Below are positions 8,634 to 17,900 of a DNA stretch of 64,000 nucleotides, piece after piece. This DNA comes from Streptococcus parapneumoniae. GTDB lineage: Bacteria; Bacillota; Bacilli; Lactobacillales; Streptococcaceae. The DNA lies in assembly GCF_037076355.1 (NCBI RefSeq), contig NZ_AP026968.1, forward strand, positions 822,501 to 886,500, written 5' to 3'. The notes below the pieces were generated by a model that had not been told where the DNA came from, did not search any database, and was given only the letters and a program-made list of their open reading frames with translations. A program made the translations under genes and the position numbers. Position 1 is the first letter of the stretch. Each line of letters starts with the position of its first letter.

Positions 8634-9341
8634 ATGAAAGTTATTAAAGTTGAAAACCAAGTTGAAGGTGGAAAAGTTGCTTTTGAGATTTTGAAGGAAA
8701 AATTGGCCAACGGAGCTCAAACCCTAGGACTTGCTACAGGAAGTAGCCCACTTGAATTTTACAAGGAAATTGTTGAGAGTGACCTCGATTTTTCAAATCT
8801 AACCAGTGTCAACCTTGATGAGTATGTAGGCCTTGATGGCGACAATCCTCAGTCTTATCGTCACTTCATGCAAGAAAACTTGTTCAACCAAAAACCATTT
8901 AAAGAAAGTTTCTTGCCTCGTGGTGTTAAGGACAATGCTGAAGCTGAAGTTGAACGCTACAACCAAATTTTGGCTGACCATCCAGTTGACCTGCAAATCT
9001 TGGGAATCGGTCGCAATGGACATATCGGATTTAATGAGCCTGGTACTCCATTTGACAGTCAAACGCATCTAGTAGAACTTGACCAGTCTACTATCGAAGC
9101 CAATGCGCGCTTCTTTGACAAGATTGAAGACGTCCCAACCCAAGCTATTTCAATGGGGATTAAAAACATTTTGGATGCCAAGTCTATTATTCTTTTTGCT
9201 TACGGTGAGTCGAAAGCAGAAGCCATTGCCGGAACAGTGTCTGGCCCAGTGACTGAGTCTCTACCAGCAAGTAGCTTGCAAAACCACCCTGATGTGACCA
9301 TCATTGCAGATGCTGAAGCGCTCAGCTTACTTGAAAAATAA
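8634..9341 (+). CDS. nagB: Glucosamine-6-phosphate deaminase
   Basis: A 235-residue cytoplasmic enzyme converting glucosamine-6-phosphate to fructose-6-phosphate and ammonia, linking amino-sugar use to glycolysis. Family motifs: [15 protein letters not shown] (phosphate loop), [11 protein letters not shown] with the catalytic Asp, and [17 protein letters not shown] with the catalytic His. A GGAGG at 8621-8625 fixes the ATG at 8634; an in-frame ATG at 8619 lies upstream of that RBS. Single-gene unit with its own strong promoter and a terminator after the stop. Confidence 0.96.
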   Translation: MKVIKVENQVEGGKVAFEILKEKLANGAQTLGLATGSSPLEFYKEIVESDLDFSNLTSVNLDEYVGLDGDNPQSYRHFMQENLFNQKPFKESFLPRGVKDNAEAEVERYNQILADHPVDLQILGIGRNGHIGFNEPGTPFDSQTHLVELDQSTIEANARFFDKIEDVPTQAISMGIKNILDAKSIILFAYGESKAEAIAGTVSGPVTESLPASSLQNHPDVTIIADAEALSLLEK

Positions 9342-9342
9342 A

Positions 9343-9368
9343 AAAGCAATGTTCTATTGAACGCTTTC
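9343..9368 (+). terminator. Terminator of nagB
   Basis: Stem AAAGC...GTTC/GAAC-GCTTT with a three-base bulge and loop TATT, just after the stop codon. The T run is short. Confidence 0.6.
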
Positions 9369-9417
9369 AACTCTTGTATAAATGTAAGAAAAAATCAAAA
9401 TTAAACCGCATTTTTGC

Positions 9418-9446
9418 TTGACAATTATTCCTTTTACGTGTAGAAT
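9418..9446 (+). promoter_or_regulatory. Promoter of rpsU
   Basis: TTGACA (9418-9423), 17-base spacer, TAGAAT (9441-9446): a strong housekeeping promoter 35 bases before the rpsU start. Confidence 0.75.
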
Positions 9447-9480
9447 AAAATAGATATTGAACTTGAAGGGAGTGAAAAAA

Positions 9481-9657
9481 ATGTCTAAAACAGTAGTACG
9501 TAAGAATGAATCTCTTGACGACGCACTTCGTCGTTTCAAACGTGCGGTTACTAAAGCTGGTACTCTTCAAGAAACACGCAAACGTGAATTCTATGAAAAA
9601 CCTTCTGTAAAACGTAAACGTAAATCAGAAGCAGCTCGTAAACGTAAAAAATTCTAA
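9481..9657 (+). CDS. rpsU: 30S ribosomal protein S21
   Basis: A 58-residue, very basic protein of the small ribosomal subunit, which helps mRNA base-pair with the anti-Shine-Dalgarno region. The sequence is standard S21: start [21 protein letters not shown] and a Lys/Arg-rich tail ending RKRKKF. An AAGGGAG RBS stands about eight bases before the ATG. Its own promoter and terminator make it a single-gene unit. Confidence 0.97.
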
Positions 9658-9666
9658 TTAGAAATG

Positions 9667-9692
9667 AAAGGCTAGAGAAATCTAGTCCTTTT
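9667..9692 (+). terminator. Terminator of rpsU
   Basis: Stem AAAGGCTAGA paired with TCTAG-T-CCTTT (one bulged T), loop GAAA, then TTTTCTTTT. Confidence 0.85.
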
Positions 9693-9699
9693 TCTTTTA

Positions 9700-9897
9700 A
9701 TACTCTTCGAAAATCTCTTCAAACCACGTCAACGTCGCCTTGCCGTAGATATGGTTACTGACTTCGTCAGTTCTATCCACAACCTCAAAACAGTGTTTTG
9801 AGCTGACTTCGTCAGTCTTATCTACAACCTCAAAGCAGTGCTTTGAGCAACCTGCGGCTAGTTTCCTAGTTTGCTCTTTGATTTTCATTGAGTATAA
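9700..9897 (-). repeat. BOX element (A-B-C), copy 1
   Basis: About 198 bases with the boxA core (the complement of CTACGGCAAGGCGACG, here with one change), one boxB-like module and boxC ending TTTTCATTGAGTATAA. It lies between rpsU and hprK, in the opposite orientation to copies 2 and 3. The modules contain the internal inverted repeats CAAAACAGTGTTTTG and CAAAGCAGTGCTTTG. BOX elements are short non-autonomous repeats of pneumococcus and close relatives. Confidence 0.93.
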
Positions 9898-9944
9898 ATA
9901 AATACTCCAAAGCCTGCAAAAATCTGAAACTTCCTCCTACAATT

Positions 9945-9953
9945 TGATATAAT
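9945..9953 (+). promoter_or_regulatory. Extended -10 promoter of the hprK operon
   Basis: TGATATAAT, 31 bases before the hprK start, immediately downstream of BOX copy 1. No good -35 hexamer. Confidence 0.6.
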
Positions 9954-9984
9954 AGAGAGAAGAACTCATTTGAAGGAGGAAATG

Positions 9985-10920
9985 ATGTCGGTTTTAGTAA
10001 AAGAAGTGATTGAAAAGCTTAGACTAGACATTGTCTATGGCGAACCAGAATTGCTTGAAAAGGAAATCAATACAGCGGATATTACGCGACCTGGTCTTGA
10101 AATGACAGGCTATTTTGACTACTACACGCCAGAGCGGATTCAACTTTTGGGGATGAAGGAGTGGTCTTATCTGATCAGTATGCCTTCCAACAGCCGTTAT
10201 GAAGTTTTGAAAAAAATGTTTCTACCTGAGACACCAGCGGTCATTGTTGCCCGTGGTTTGGTAGTTCCAGAGGAGATGTTAAAGGCAGCCAGAGAATGTA
10301 AGATTGCCATTTTAACCAGCCGTACAGCTACTAGTCGTTTGTCTGGAGAGTTATCTAGCTATCTGGATTCTCGTTTGGCAGAACGTACCAGTGTACACGG
10401 TGTCTTGATGGATATCTATGGGATGGGTGTCTTGATTCAGGGAGATAGTGGAATTGGTAAGAGCGAGACAGGTCTTGAGCTTGTCAAACGTGGTCACCGC
10501 TTGGTAGCCGATGACCGTGTCGATATCTTTGCCAAGGATGAGATTACTCTCTGGGGTGAACCAGCTGAAATTTTGAAACACTTGATTGAAATTCGTGGGG
10601 TTGGGATTATCGATGTCATGAGCCTCTACGGTGCCAGTGCTGTCAAGGATTCTTCACAGGTTCAGCTGGCTGTTTACTTGGAAAATTATGATACACATAA
10701 GACTTTTGATCGTCTTGGAAACAATGCAGAGGAATTAGAAATTTCTGGCGTAGCCATTCCTCGTATCCGTATTCCAGTTAAAACAGGTCGTAATATTTCT
10801 GTCGTGATTGAGGCAGCTGCCATGAATTATCGTGCCAAGGAAATGGGCTTTGATGCGACCCGTTTGTTCGAAGAACGACTGACCAATCTCATCGCTCGAA
10901 ATGAGGTGCCTAATGCTTGA
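9985..10920 (+). CDS. hprK: HPr kinase/phosphorylase
   Basis: A 311-residue bifunctional enzyme that phosphorylates HPr on Ser46 and reverses this, setting carbon catabolite repression through CcpA. The P-loop GDSGIGKSE is near residues 153-161, followed by the HprK signature around [15 protein letters not shown]. Two adjacent ATGs occur at 9982 and 9985; AAGGAGG at 9973-9979 is better spaced for the second, which gives the usual 311 residues. First gene of a four-gene operon; its end overlaps lgt by eight bases. Confidence 0.96.
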   Translation: MSVLVKEVIEKLRLDIVYGEPELLEKEINTADITRPGLEMTGYFDYYTPERIQLLGMKEWSYLISMPSNSRYEVLKKMFLPETPAVIVARGLVVPEEMLKAARECKIAILTSRTATSRLSGELSSYLDSRLAERTSVHGVLMDIYGMGVLIQGDSGIGKSETGLELVKRGHRLVADDRVDIFAKDEITLWGEPAEILKHLIEIRGVGIIDVMSLYGASAVKDSSQVQLAVYLENYDTHKTFDRLGNNAEELEISGVAIPRIRIPVKTGRNISVVIEAAAMNYRAKEMGFDATRLFEERLTNLIARNEVPNA

Positions 10921-11701
10921 TCCGATTGCTATTCAACTAGGCCCTCTAGCCATTCGTTGGTATGCCTTATGTATTGTGACAGGCTTAATTCTGGCGGTTT
11001 ATTTGACCATGAAAGAAGCGCCTAGAAAGAAGATCATACCAGACGATATTTTAGATTTTATCTTGATAGCCTTTCCCTTGGCTATTTTAGGAGCTCGTCT
11101 CTACTATGTTATTTTCCGTTTGGATTACTATAGTCAGAATGTAGGAGAAATTTTTGCCATTTGGAATGGTGGTTTGGCCATCTACGGTGGTTTGATAACT
11201 GGGGCTCTTGTACTCTATATCTTTGCTGATCGCAAACTCATCAACACTTGGGATTTCCTAGATATTGCGGCGCCTAGCGTCATGATAGCCCAAAGTTTGG
11301 GTCGCTGGGGCAATTTCTTTAACCAAGAAGCTTATGGTGCAGCAGTGGATAATCTGGATTATCTACCTGGCTTTATTCGTGACCAGATGTATATAGAGGG
11401 GAGCTACCGTCAACCGACCTTCCTTTATGAGTCTCTATGGAATCTACTTGGCTTTGTCTTGATTCTGATTGTCAGAAGAAAATGGAAGAGTCTCAGACGA
11501 GGCCATATCACGGCCTTCTACTTGATTTGGTATGGTTTCGGTCGTATGGTTATCGAAGGAATGCGAACAGATAGCCTCATGTTCTTTGGACTTCGAGTGT
11601 CTCAATGGCTATCAGTTGTCCTTATCGGTCTCGGTATTTTTATCGTTCTATATCAAAATCGAAAGAAGGCCCCTTACTATGTTACAGAGGAGGAAAAGTA
11701 A
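10913..11701 (+). CDS. lgt: Prolipoprotein diacylglyceryl transferase
   Basis: A 262-residue integral membrane enzyme that transfers diacylglycerol from phosphatidylglycerol to the lipobox cysteine of prolipoproteins such as the pstS product and the amino-acid-binding protein at 34.9 kb. About seven membrane segments; the Lgt signature region includes [13 protein letters not shown] (around residues 125-137) with conserved Arg, Asn and Glu. The ATG at 10913 has GAGGTG just upstream and overlaps the end of hprK; an in-frame ATG at 10901 lacks that spacing. Confidence 0.95.
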   Translation: MLDPIAIQLGPLAIRWYALCIVTGLILAVYLTMKEAPRKKIIPDDILDFILIAFPLAILGARLYYVIFRLDYYSQNVGEIFAIWNGGLAIYGGLITGALVLYIFADRKLINTWDFLDIAAPSVMIAQSLGRWGNFFNQEAYGAAVDNLDYLPGFIRDQMYIEGSYRQPTFLYESLWNLLGFVLILIVRRKWKSLRRGHITAFYLIWYGFGRMVIEGMRTDSLMFFGLRVSQWLSVVLIGLGIFIVLYQNRKKAPYYVTEEEK

Positions 11702-12085
11702 ATGTTAGAAGTTGCATATATTCTTGTTGCCCTAGCTTTGATTGTCTTTTTAGTCTATCTAATCATTACTGTACAAAAGCTTGGACGTGTGATCGATGAA
11801 ACAGAGAAGACGATTAAAACCTTGACTTCAGATGTGGATGTGACCTTGCATCATACCAATGAGTTGCTGGCTAAGGTTAATGTCTTGGCAGATGATATCA
11901 ATGTCAAGATGGCAACGATTGATCCACTCTTTAGTGCTGTTGCTGATTTATCTCTATCTGTTTCAGACCTCAATGACCATGCGCGTGTCTTGAGCAAGAA
12001 AGCTTCATCAGCTGGTTCAAAAACACTCAAGACTGGGGCAAGTTTGTCAGCTCTTCGTCTTGCAAGTAAATTTTTAAAAAAATAA
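11702..12085 (+). CDS. DUF948 membrane-anchored protein
   Basis: A 127-residue protein with one N-terminal membrane helix (about residues 4-24) and a long amphipathic helical region likely to form a coiled coil, ending in a basic tail (LRLASKFLKK). This is the DUF948 (YtxG-like) layout; its function is unknown, but in Firmicutes it typically sits beside a YtxH gene and is linked with general stress in Bacillus. The ATG follows the lgt stop with no gap, within the hprK-lgt operon. Confidence 0.88.
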   Translation: MLEVAYILVALALIVFLVYLIITVQKLGRVIDETEKTIKTLTSDVDVTLHHTNELLAKVNVLADDINVKMATIDPLFSAVADLSLSVSDLNDHARVLSKKASSAGSKTLKTGASLSALRLASKFLKK

Positions 12086-12100
12086 AAAAGGAGAAACCTT

Positions 12101-12490
12101 ATGGGTAAACTATCCTCTATCCTTTTAGGAACCGTTTCAGGTGCAGCTCTTGCCTTGTTTTTAACAAGCGATAAGGGCAAACAAATTTGCAGTCAGGCTC
12201 AAGATTTTCTAGATGATTTGAGAGAAGATCCTGAGTATGCCAAGGAGCAGGTCTGTGAAAAACTGACAGAAGTTAAGGAGCAGGCTACAGATTTTGTTCT
12301 GAAAACCAAAGAACAGGTTGAGTCAGGTGAAATCACTGTGGACAGTGTACTTGCTCAAGCTAAATCCTATGCTTTTCAAGCGACAGAAGCATCAAAAGAT
12401 CGATTTAATAATCTCAAGGAGCAATGGCAAGAAAAGGCCGAAGCTCTTGATGACTCAGAAGAGATTGTGATTGATATAACAGAAGAATAA
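12101..12490 (+). CDS. YtxH-domain protein
   Basis: A 129-residue protein starting with a short hydrophobic/Gly-Ala segment (LLGTVSGAALALFLTSDKGK, residues 6-25), the YtxH-domain hallmark, followed by an acidic, helical, probably coiled-coil region. Localised to the membrane by its N-terminus. Function unknown. Last gene of the hprK-lgt-DUF948-YtxH operon, with a good RBS (AAGGAG) and a terminator downstream. Confidence 0.88.
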   Translation: MGKLSSILLGTVSGAALALFLTSDKGKQICSQAQDFLDDLREDPEYAKEQVCEKLTEVKEQATDFVLKTKEQVESGEITVDSVLAQAKSYAFQATEASKDRFNNLKEQWQEKAEALDDSEEIVIDITEE

Positions 12491-12513
12491 AAGAAATAGT
12501 AACTATTCTAGGT

Positions 12514-12564
12514 CCTATAAACTCTCTAGTGGATTATACCTCTATAGAGCTTATAGGTTTTTTT
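12514..12564 (+). terminator. Terminator of the hprK operon
   Basis: Interrupted stem CCTATAA...CTCT paired with AGAG...TTATAGG, followed by seven T residues. Confidence 0.85.
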
Positions 12565-12606
12565 ATGTGGATAAAACCTTAAATAAAAGAAATTTAATGA
12601 TTTTTG

Positions 12607-12634
12607 AAAGTAGATAAGTATAATCTACTTTTTT
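12607..12634 (+). terminator. Second intrinsic terminator before the adhesin locus
   Basis: Stem AAGTAGAT/ATCTACTT with a seven-base loop, followed by TTTT. Together with the hairpin at 12514 it isolates the adhesin promoter from upstream transcription. Confidence 0.75.
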
Positions 12635-12731
12635 GTGAATAGAGTTGCTTTTAAAAAATATCAACATATTCACAATGTTATACTTAAATATACAATATTT
12701 CTCGAATTTTAAAGAATATAAGGCAAAATAT

Positions 12732-12760
12732 TTGATTAAGTATGTAGAAAATAGTATAAT
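12732..12760 (+). promoter_or_regulatory. Promoter of the giant surface protein gene
   Basis: TTGATT (12732-12737), 17-base spacer, TATAAT (12755-12760). The expected start of transcription, about 12767, falls inside the first unit of the minisatellite that begins at 12762. The coding start is at 13005, so the leader is about 240 bases. Confidence 0.65.
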
Positions 12761-12761
12761 T

Positions 12762-12896
12762 TAGCTGTGATAGCTGTGATAGCTGTGATAGCTGTGATAG
12801 CTGTGATAGCTGTGATAGCTGTGATAGCTGTGATAGCTGTGATAGCTGTGATAGCTGTGATAGCTGTGATAGCTGTGATAGCTGTGATAGCTGTGA
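12762..12896 (+). repeat. Minisatellite, 15 perfect copies of TAGCTGTGA
   Basis: Exactly 135 bases made of fifteen identical 9-bp units with no mismatch. It begins one base after the -10 box and fills the first half of the 5' leader of the giant surface protein gene. Perfect identity implies recent expansion or continuing slippage. The unit length is a multiple of three: one frame reads repeated Ala-Val-Ile (a GTG-initiated frame runs 12767-12967), another Ser-Cys-Asp, the third has stops. No ribosome-binding site serves these frames. Confidence 0.97.
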
Positions 12897-12910
12897 TGTT
12901 ATTTGCTAAT

Positions 12911-12980
12911 AGCAATCATCATAGTGATTTTTGTAACTTAACTCTTTTTAAGGAGTTGAAGTTATAAAGATTGCTTTTTT
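12911..12980 (+). terminator. Terminator- or attenuator-like structure in the adhesin leader
   Basis: An outer stem AGCAATC (12911-12917)/GATTGCT (12969-12975) runs directly into a T tract. It encloses a strong inner hairpin TAACTTAACTC/GAGTTGAAGTTA (one bulge) at 12934-12964. A competing small hairpin AATCA/TGATT (12916-12930) would disrupt the outer stem. Because it lies between the promoter and the adhesin RBS (TAGGAGG near 12995-13000), it is better seen as a candidate attenuator than an end-of-gene terminator. Confidence 0.6.
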
Positions 12981-13004
12981 ATTATATTTTCCTTAGGAGG
13001 AGAA

Positions 13005-14870
13005 ATGGAACACAAATCGAATTCATATAAAGTAAATCGACAGCAACGTGAAAAGGTACTGCGCTTTTCGATTCGTAAATATAGCTTTGGTGCTGCTTCA
13101 GTAGCTGTTGCGGCATTGATGTTTTTGTCTGGGCATCAGGCTGTTCGAGTTGAGGCTGCTCAAGTTTCAGATACTACTGAAGCACCGGTTATCCCAGATA
13201 AAGAAGAGGCTCATACTGCTACAATAGTAGATTTGCCTAAAACAGAAGATTCTCTAACTACAGATAAAGAAGAAAAATCACCAAGCACAGCTGAGAATCC
13301 GGCTGAGGCTTTATCTGAGAAACTGCCTGAAACTTCAACTGAGAATGCATCTGAAAACGAGACTACTGCCCTTGATAAAGAAGTAGTTGAAAAACAAACA
13401 TTAGATAAGACTAAATTACAAGCTAATATTACAAAAGTTCAAGAACTCTTGGATAAAGTCAACAAGGAAAAAGCTCCAGCTTCAACTCTTGCTGCAATCC
13501 AGGCAGATTTAGAAACAGCTAATAGTGTGCTTAATAACAATAGTCTTGAATTGACACAAGCTGAAGTAGATGCGGCAGCTAAAACGCTTAGCGATAAATT
13601 GTTTATATTATCTTCAATGCCTAAGATTGGCACTCCTGAAAAAGTAGTAAAAGAAGGCAAAAATACGATTGCTAATACTGGGTCTCGTGATTCACGTAAT
13701 GGCGAAACCATGGAAGAAGGATCTGATCTTCGCTCAGCACCTATTGATAAAAATACCAAACGTGGTGAATTAGGAATCGTTGTAGCCAACTCTGGATTTA
13801 TTACAGGATATGCAACACCATCTTCAAAAATTGAGATTAAGAGAAATGGTACAACTGTGCTGACTTCTAAATTAGATGACACAGGAGCCTTCAAATTAAA
13901 TGCTCCAGGTATTGAAGTTGGAGATGTTGTTGAATTAGTGGTTAATGGACAGACTGTTACTACTACTACAGTAAAACAAACAGATACAGTAGCTTTTAAT
14001 GATAGTTTAGCAGGAATTGCACAAGTTGATGGATATACAGCGGCAGAAGCTGATGTAGAAGTATCAATCGGCGGAAGAAAATACACAACTAGATCACAAT
14101 CAAATGGATACTTCACAGTCAATGTTGATACGAACTTAATGGTAAACGATGCCGTTGTTACAACTGTTATCAAAAAGAATGGTCAAGAAGTTGGTCGTGG
14201 AACAAGTACAGTACGTAACACGAAAGTAACAGACTTCGGGGTTGGTTGGATTAAAAACCCGATGATTGATTATTCGCACCGTGATGTATTTTCTCCAGAT
14301 ACGAAACAATATGCATTCGTAAGTAAAGGAACTGCTGATCAAGCGTATGACAATATTCGTGCTTATCGTGAAATGCGTATTGAAAATAATGGGGATAAAT
14401 ATTATTATTGGATATTAGATTCAGGTCCAAGACCAAATGGACTGGCTGGTGTTTCTAAAAAAATTTCACTTGCGATTCCACGTACAGTAGGAGATCCTTA
14501 TGACTTTACTTATACAAAATACCAAGATGGAAAACAGACTTTCCATAAGGATTATGCTAGTGCAACAGCATGGGAGTATGAAAACTCAACTTTTCGTGCT
14601 TATGTAAAAGATGGCGTCCGACGTTCAGGGGCGGCTTATACTGAAAATGTAGACGGATGGCTTAAATATATAAACCCAGAGGCTGGTACTAGACTGACTA
14701 ATTGGAGATTTAATATTTATCGTAAAAATAGCGGAGATGGTACAGAGCCTGACAACGATGCCTTTTCTCGTGTTAGTGATATATTGGGAATTCGTAAAGA
14801 TGGTCTTGAATACAATCTTGTTCGAGGTGTTATAGAAGATAGATGGAGGATATACAGAGGGTGGATATAG
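13005..14870 (+). CDS. N-terminal fragment of the giant surface protein (621 aa)
   Basis: This frame starts with ATG after a strong TAGGAGG. Residues 21-33 (FSIRKYSFGAASV) are the YSIRK/GxxS signal that directs septal secretion, with cleavage expected near residues 51-52. Residues 53-130 are acidic and Thr/Glu-rich; 130-205 form a helical segment; about 245-405 hold two Ig-like beta modules (each with a 'GYxxAxAxVEVxxGG' style core); 410-612 is an aromatic-rich module (IDYSHRDVFSP, YYYWILDSGPRPNG) that I cannot assign, probably the adhesive head. After residue 612 the frame is altered by the AGAT duplication and ends nine codons later in TAG. The fragment should be exported but not wall-anchored. 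Confidence 0.8.
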   Translation: MEHKSNSYKVNRQQREKVLRFSIRKYSFGAASVAVAALMFLSGHQAVRVEAAQVSDTTEAPVIPDKEEAHTATIVDLPKTEDSLTTDKEEKSPSTAENPAEALSEKLPETSTENASENETTALDKEVVEKQTLDKTKLQANITKVQELLDKVNKEKAPASTLAAIQADLETANSVLNNNSLELTQAEVDAAAKTLSDKLFILSSMPKIGTPEKVVKEGKNTIANTGSRDSRNGETMEEGSDLRSAPIDKNTKRGELGIVVANSGFITGYATPSSKIEIKRNGTTVLTSKLDDTGAFKLNAPGIEVGDVVELVVNGQTVTTTTVKQTDTVAFNDSLAGIAQVDGYTAAEADVEVSIGGRKYTTRSQSNGYFTVNVDTNLMVNDAVVTTVIKKNGQEVGRGTSTVRNTKVTDFGVGWIKNPMIDYSHRDVFSPDTKQYAFVSKGTADQAYDNIRAYREMRIENNGDKYYYWILDSGPRPNGLAGVSKKISLAIPRTVGDPYDFTYTKYQDGKQTFHKDYASATAWEYENSTFRAYVKDGVRRSGAAYTENVDGWLKYINPEAGTRLTNWRFNIYRKNSGDGTEPDNDAFSRVSDILGIRKDGLEYNLVRGVIEDRWRIYRGWI

Positions 14871-14913
14871 ACGCTATAGAACTGGTGAAAATGCAATTAT
14901 CGGTGTATTACCG

Positions 14914-17900
14914 TTGAAACCAGACGAAGCAGCGAAATATGATCTTAAACCAGTATCTAAAGAGCAAACAACTAATAAAGGTGTCGTTCCACCTGCTATT
15001 AATAGTATTGCTAATACAAAAGACTTACCTGCTGGTACAACATACCGTTGGTTTAAAGATCCAGATGTATCAAGACCTACAGTACCAAATGCACCTGTGT
15101 ATGGTAAAGTGGAAGTCATTATTCCAGAACGTGGAACATTTATTGTAGATGCACCTATTCATGTTACAGAGGATAAGGCAAAAACACCAGAAGCTCCATC
15201 AGCAACAGCAAAAGAAGATGGATCTGTAACAGCAAAACCACAAGATTCAACAAAAGTAGATAAAATTAAAGTTAGCTATACAGATGAAAATGGTTCTAAT
15301 AAGACAGCTGAAGGAAATAAAGGTGGAAATGGAACATGGACTGTTGTGAACAATCCAGATGTTCAAATTGATGCAAACACAGGTGAAATCACAATCCCAG
15401 CTGATAAAGTCAAAGACAATACAGAAGTAACAGCAGTTACAAAAAATGGAAACAGTGATGACTCAACTCCAGCAAAAGCAACTGCAAAGACTCCAAAACC
15501 TGAAAAACCAATCTTAACTGCACCAAATAACGGTAATGTAACAGCAAAACCACAAGATTCAGCCAAAGCAGATAAAATTACAGTTACTTATAAAGACGAA
15601 GATGGAACAAATGTAACGGTAGTAGGTAATAAAGGAAATGATGGTACATGGACTGTTGTGAACAATCCAGGTGTAACTATTGATTCTAATACAGGTGAAA
15701 TTACAATTCCAGCTGATAAGGTAAGAGATAATACCGTAGTAACAGCTATCACAAAAAATGGAAATAGTGTTGATTCAGACCCAGCAACAGAAACAGCAAG
15801 AGCACCAAAACCTGAAACACCAACAGTAACGGCAAAAGAAGATGGATCTGTAACAGCGAAACCACAAGATCCTGAAAAAGCAGATAAAATTACAGTCACT
15901 TACACAGGAGAAGATGATTTACCAAAAGAAGTAGTAGGAACGAAAGACAAATTTGGTCAATGGACTTCAGATGATACAGAAATCAAAATCAATGCAGACA
16001 CAGGTGAAATTACAATCCCTGCTGAAAAAGTAAAAAATGAAACAGTTGTAAAAGCTATCACGAAAAACGGAACGAGTGATGATTCAGATCCTGCAACAGA
16101 CAAGGCGAAAACACCAGATAATGAACCACCTATTTTAACACTATCTGCTAACAACCTAAAAGTAGTAGAAGGCGAAACTATAACATTTAGAGTAAAAGCA
16201 AAAGATGATAAAAATGTTACTTTTGAAGCGACTGAATTTTTAGCTAAATATTTTAAGAGGTACAATGTTGGAACAACAGGAGTAGTGTCGTCTAGATATG
16301 TGAAAAATACAGAAAAAGAAAAAGAAATAGAGATTACAATTAATACTATAGCTGAAGATGTTGGTAAACAAAATACAATTATATTTAACGCAACAGATGA
16401 TGCAGGAAATAAAGCTACACCAGTGATTTTCTCGTTTGATGTAACACCACGAGATAAGACAGCACCAACTATTTCAGCGGGTGGAGCAACAGTTACAAGT
16501 CATGAGGAAATTACGCCAATTCCAGTAACAGCTACAGATAACGATGGCGGAGTTGGAATGCGTGAAGATACTCCAATCGAAGTAACAGGATTACCAGAGG
16601 GATTGAAATTTGAAAATAATCAAATCGTAGGAACTCCAACTGGAGCCCCAGGAGTAACAAAAGTAACGATTACAGCTTATGATAAGAATGATAATAAGGC
16701 TGAAAAAACTATTGAAATTGTAGTTAAAGGGCAAAATGAGAAGTATAACCCAGTAGGAAAAGACCAAACTGTTCCTAAAAATTCAGTACCTAAGGCAGAA
16801 GATAGTATTGCGAATAAAACTGACCTTCCACAAGGAACAAAATATCGTTGGTTAACGCCACCAGATACAAGACAAGGGGGACAAACAGTTTCTGCAATTG
16901 TTGTAGTAGAATATCCAGACCAAACAACAGATAACGTTAGTGTGAATATTACTGTGCCTACGAATTTAACAGCAGAAGTTACGAAACCAAATGAAGTTTT
17001 GGAGAAACGTGCAGTCGAATCCAAAAAAATTGTAACACCAAATAAAGAGGGTTCAACGATTGCAACACCAGATGAGGTGAATGGATTAACCGTTAATGGA
17101 GAAGGTAAATTAACTGGAATACCAAAAGTAGATGATTGGGGCAAAGACGAAGAAAAACGCGCTATCACAATTCCGGTGAAAGTTACAAATGGAACTGAAG
17201 AAATCACCGTAAATGTACCAGTTACAATTTTACGTGATACGGATGGAGATGGAGATCCAGACACTACAGATCCAGATGATGACGGTGACAAAATTATGGA
17301 TGAGGAAGAAAAGAAAAAAGGAACAGATCCGAAAACTCCTGACACACCAGGAAATCCAACGTCATACGGTCTAACAGGAGTAGTGAAACCATCTACCGTT
17401 ACTGAGAATACAGATGTTGATATACCAGAAGTAGTAAAACCAAATAAAGAAAACTCAACGATAGAAACACCAGCTGAAGTAAATGGCTTGAGAGTTGATA
17501 ACAATGGTAAATTAACAGGAAGACCAACAGTAAACAAATGGAGTGAAGGTGAAGAAGAACGTGATATTACTATCCCAGTAAAAGTTAAGAACGGTAATGA
17601 AGAAGCTAACGTAATTGTACCAGTCACAATTCAACGTGATACAGATGGAGATGGAACACCAGATGTGACAGATACAGATGATGATAACGATGGCATTTCA
17701 GATGAAGATGAAAAGAGAAATGGAACAGATCCAAAAGTAGCAAATGGTCTGACAGGAATCGTTACAGCTCCAGATAAAGTGAAAGAAAAAACTCCAGTAC
17801 CGACGACTTTACCAAAAGTTGTAACGCCAAATAAAGAAGGTTCAACAATTACAACAGAAAATCCAGTAAATGAATTGAAAGTGAATGGAGAAGGTAAATT

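Noticed and set aside
9697..9888. Open frames inside BOX copies 1 and 4
   Set aside because: The same peptide appears in several BOX copies because the repeat is conserved; there is no RBS and the elements are non-coding.
12762..12896. CRISPR array
   Set aside because: The unit is 9 bp with no spacers, so it is a simple minisatellite.
12767..12967. GTG-opened frame of repeated Ala-Val-Ile through the minisatellite as a real protein
   Set aside because: No RBS, and transcription is predicted to begin at about the same base. It is kept only as a speculative leader frame in the attenuation idea.
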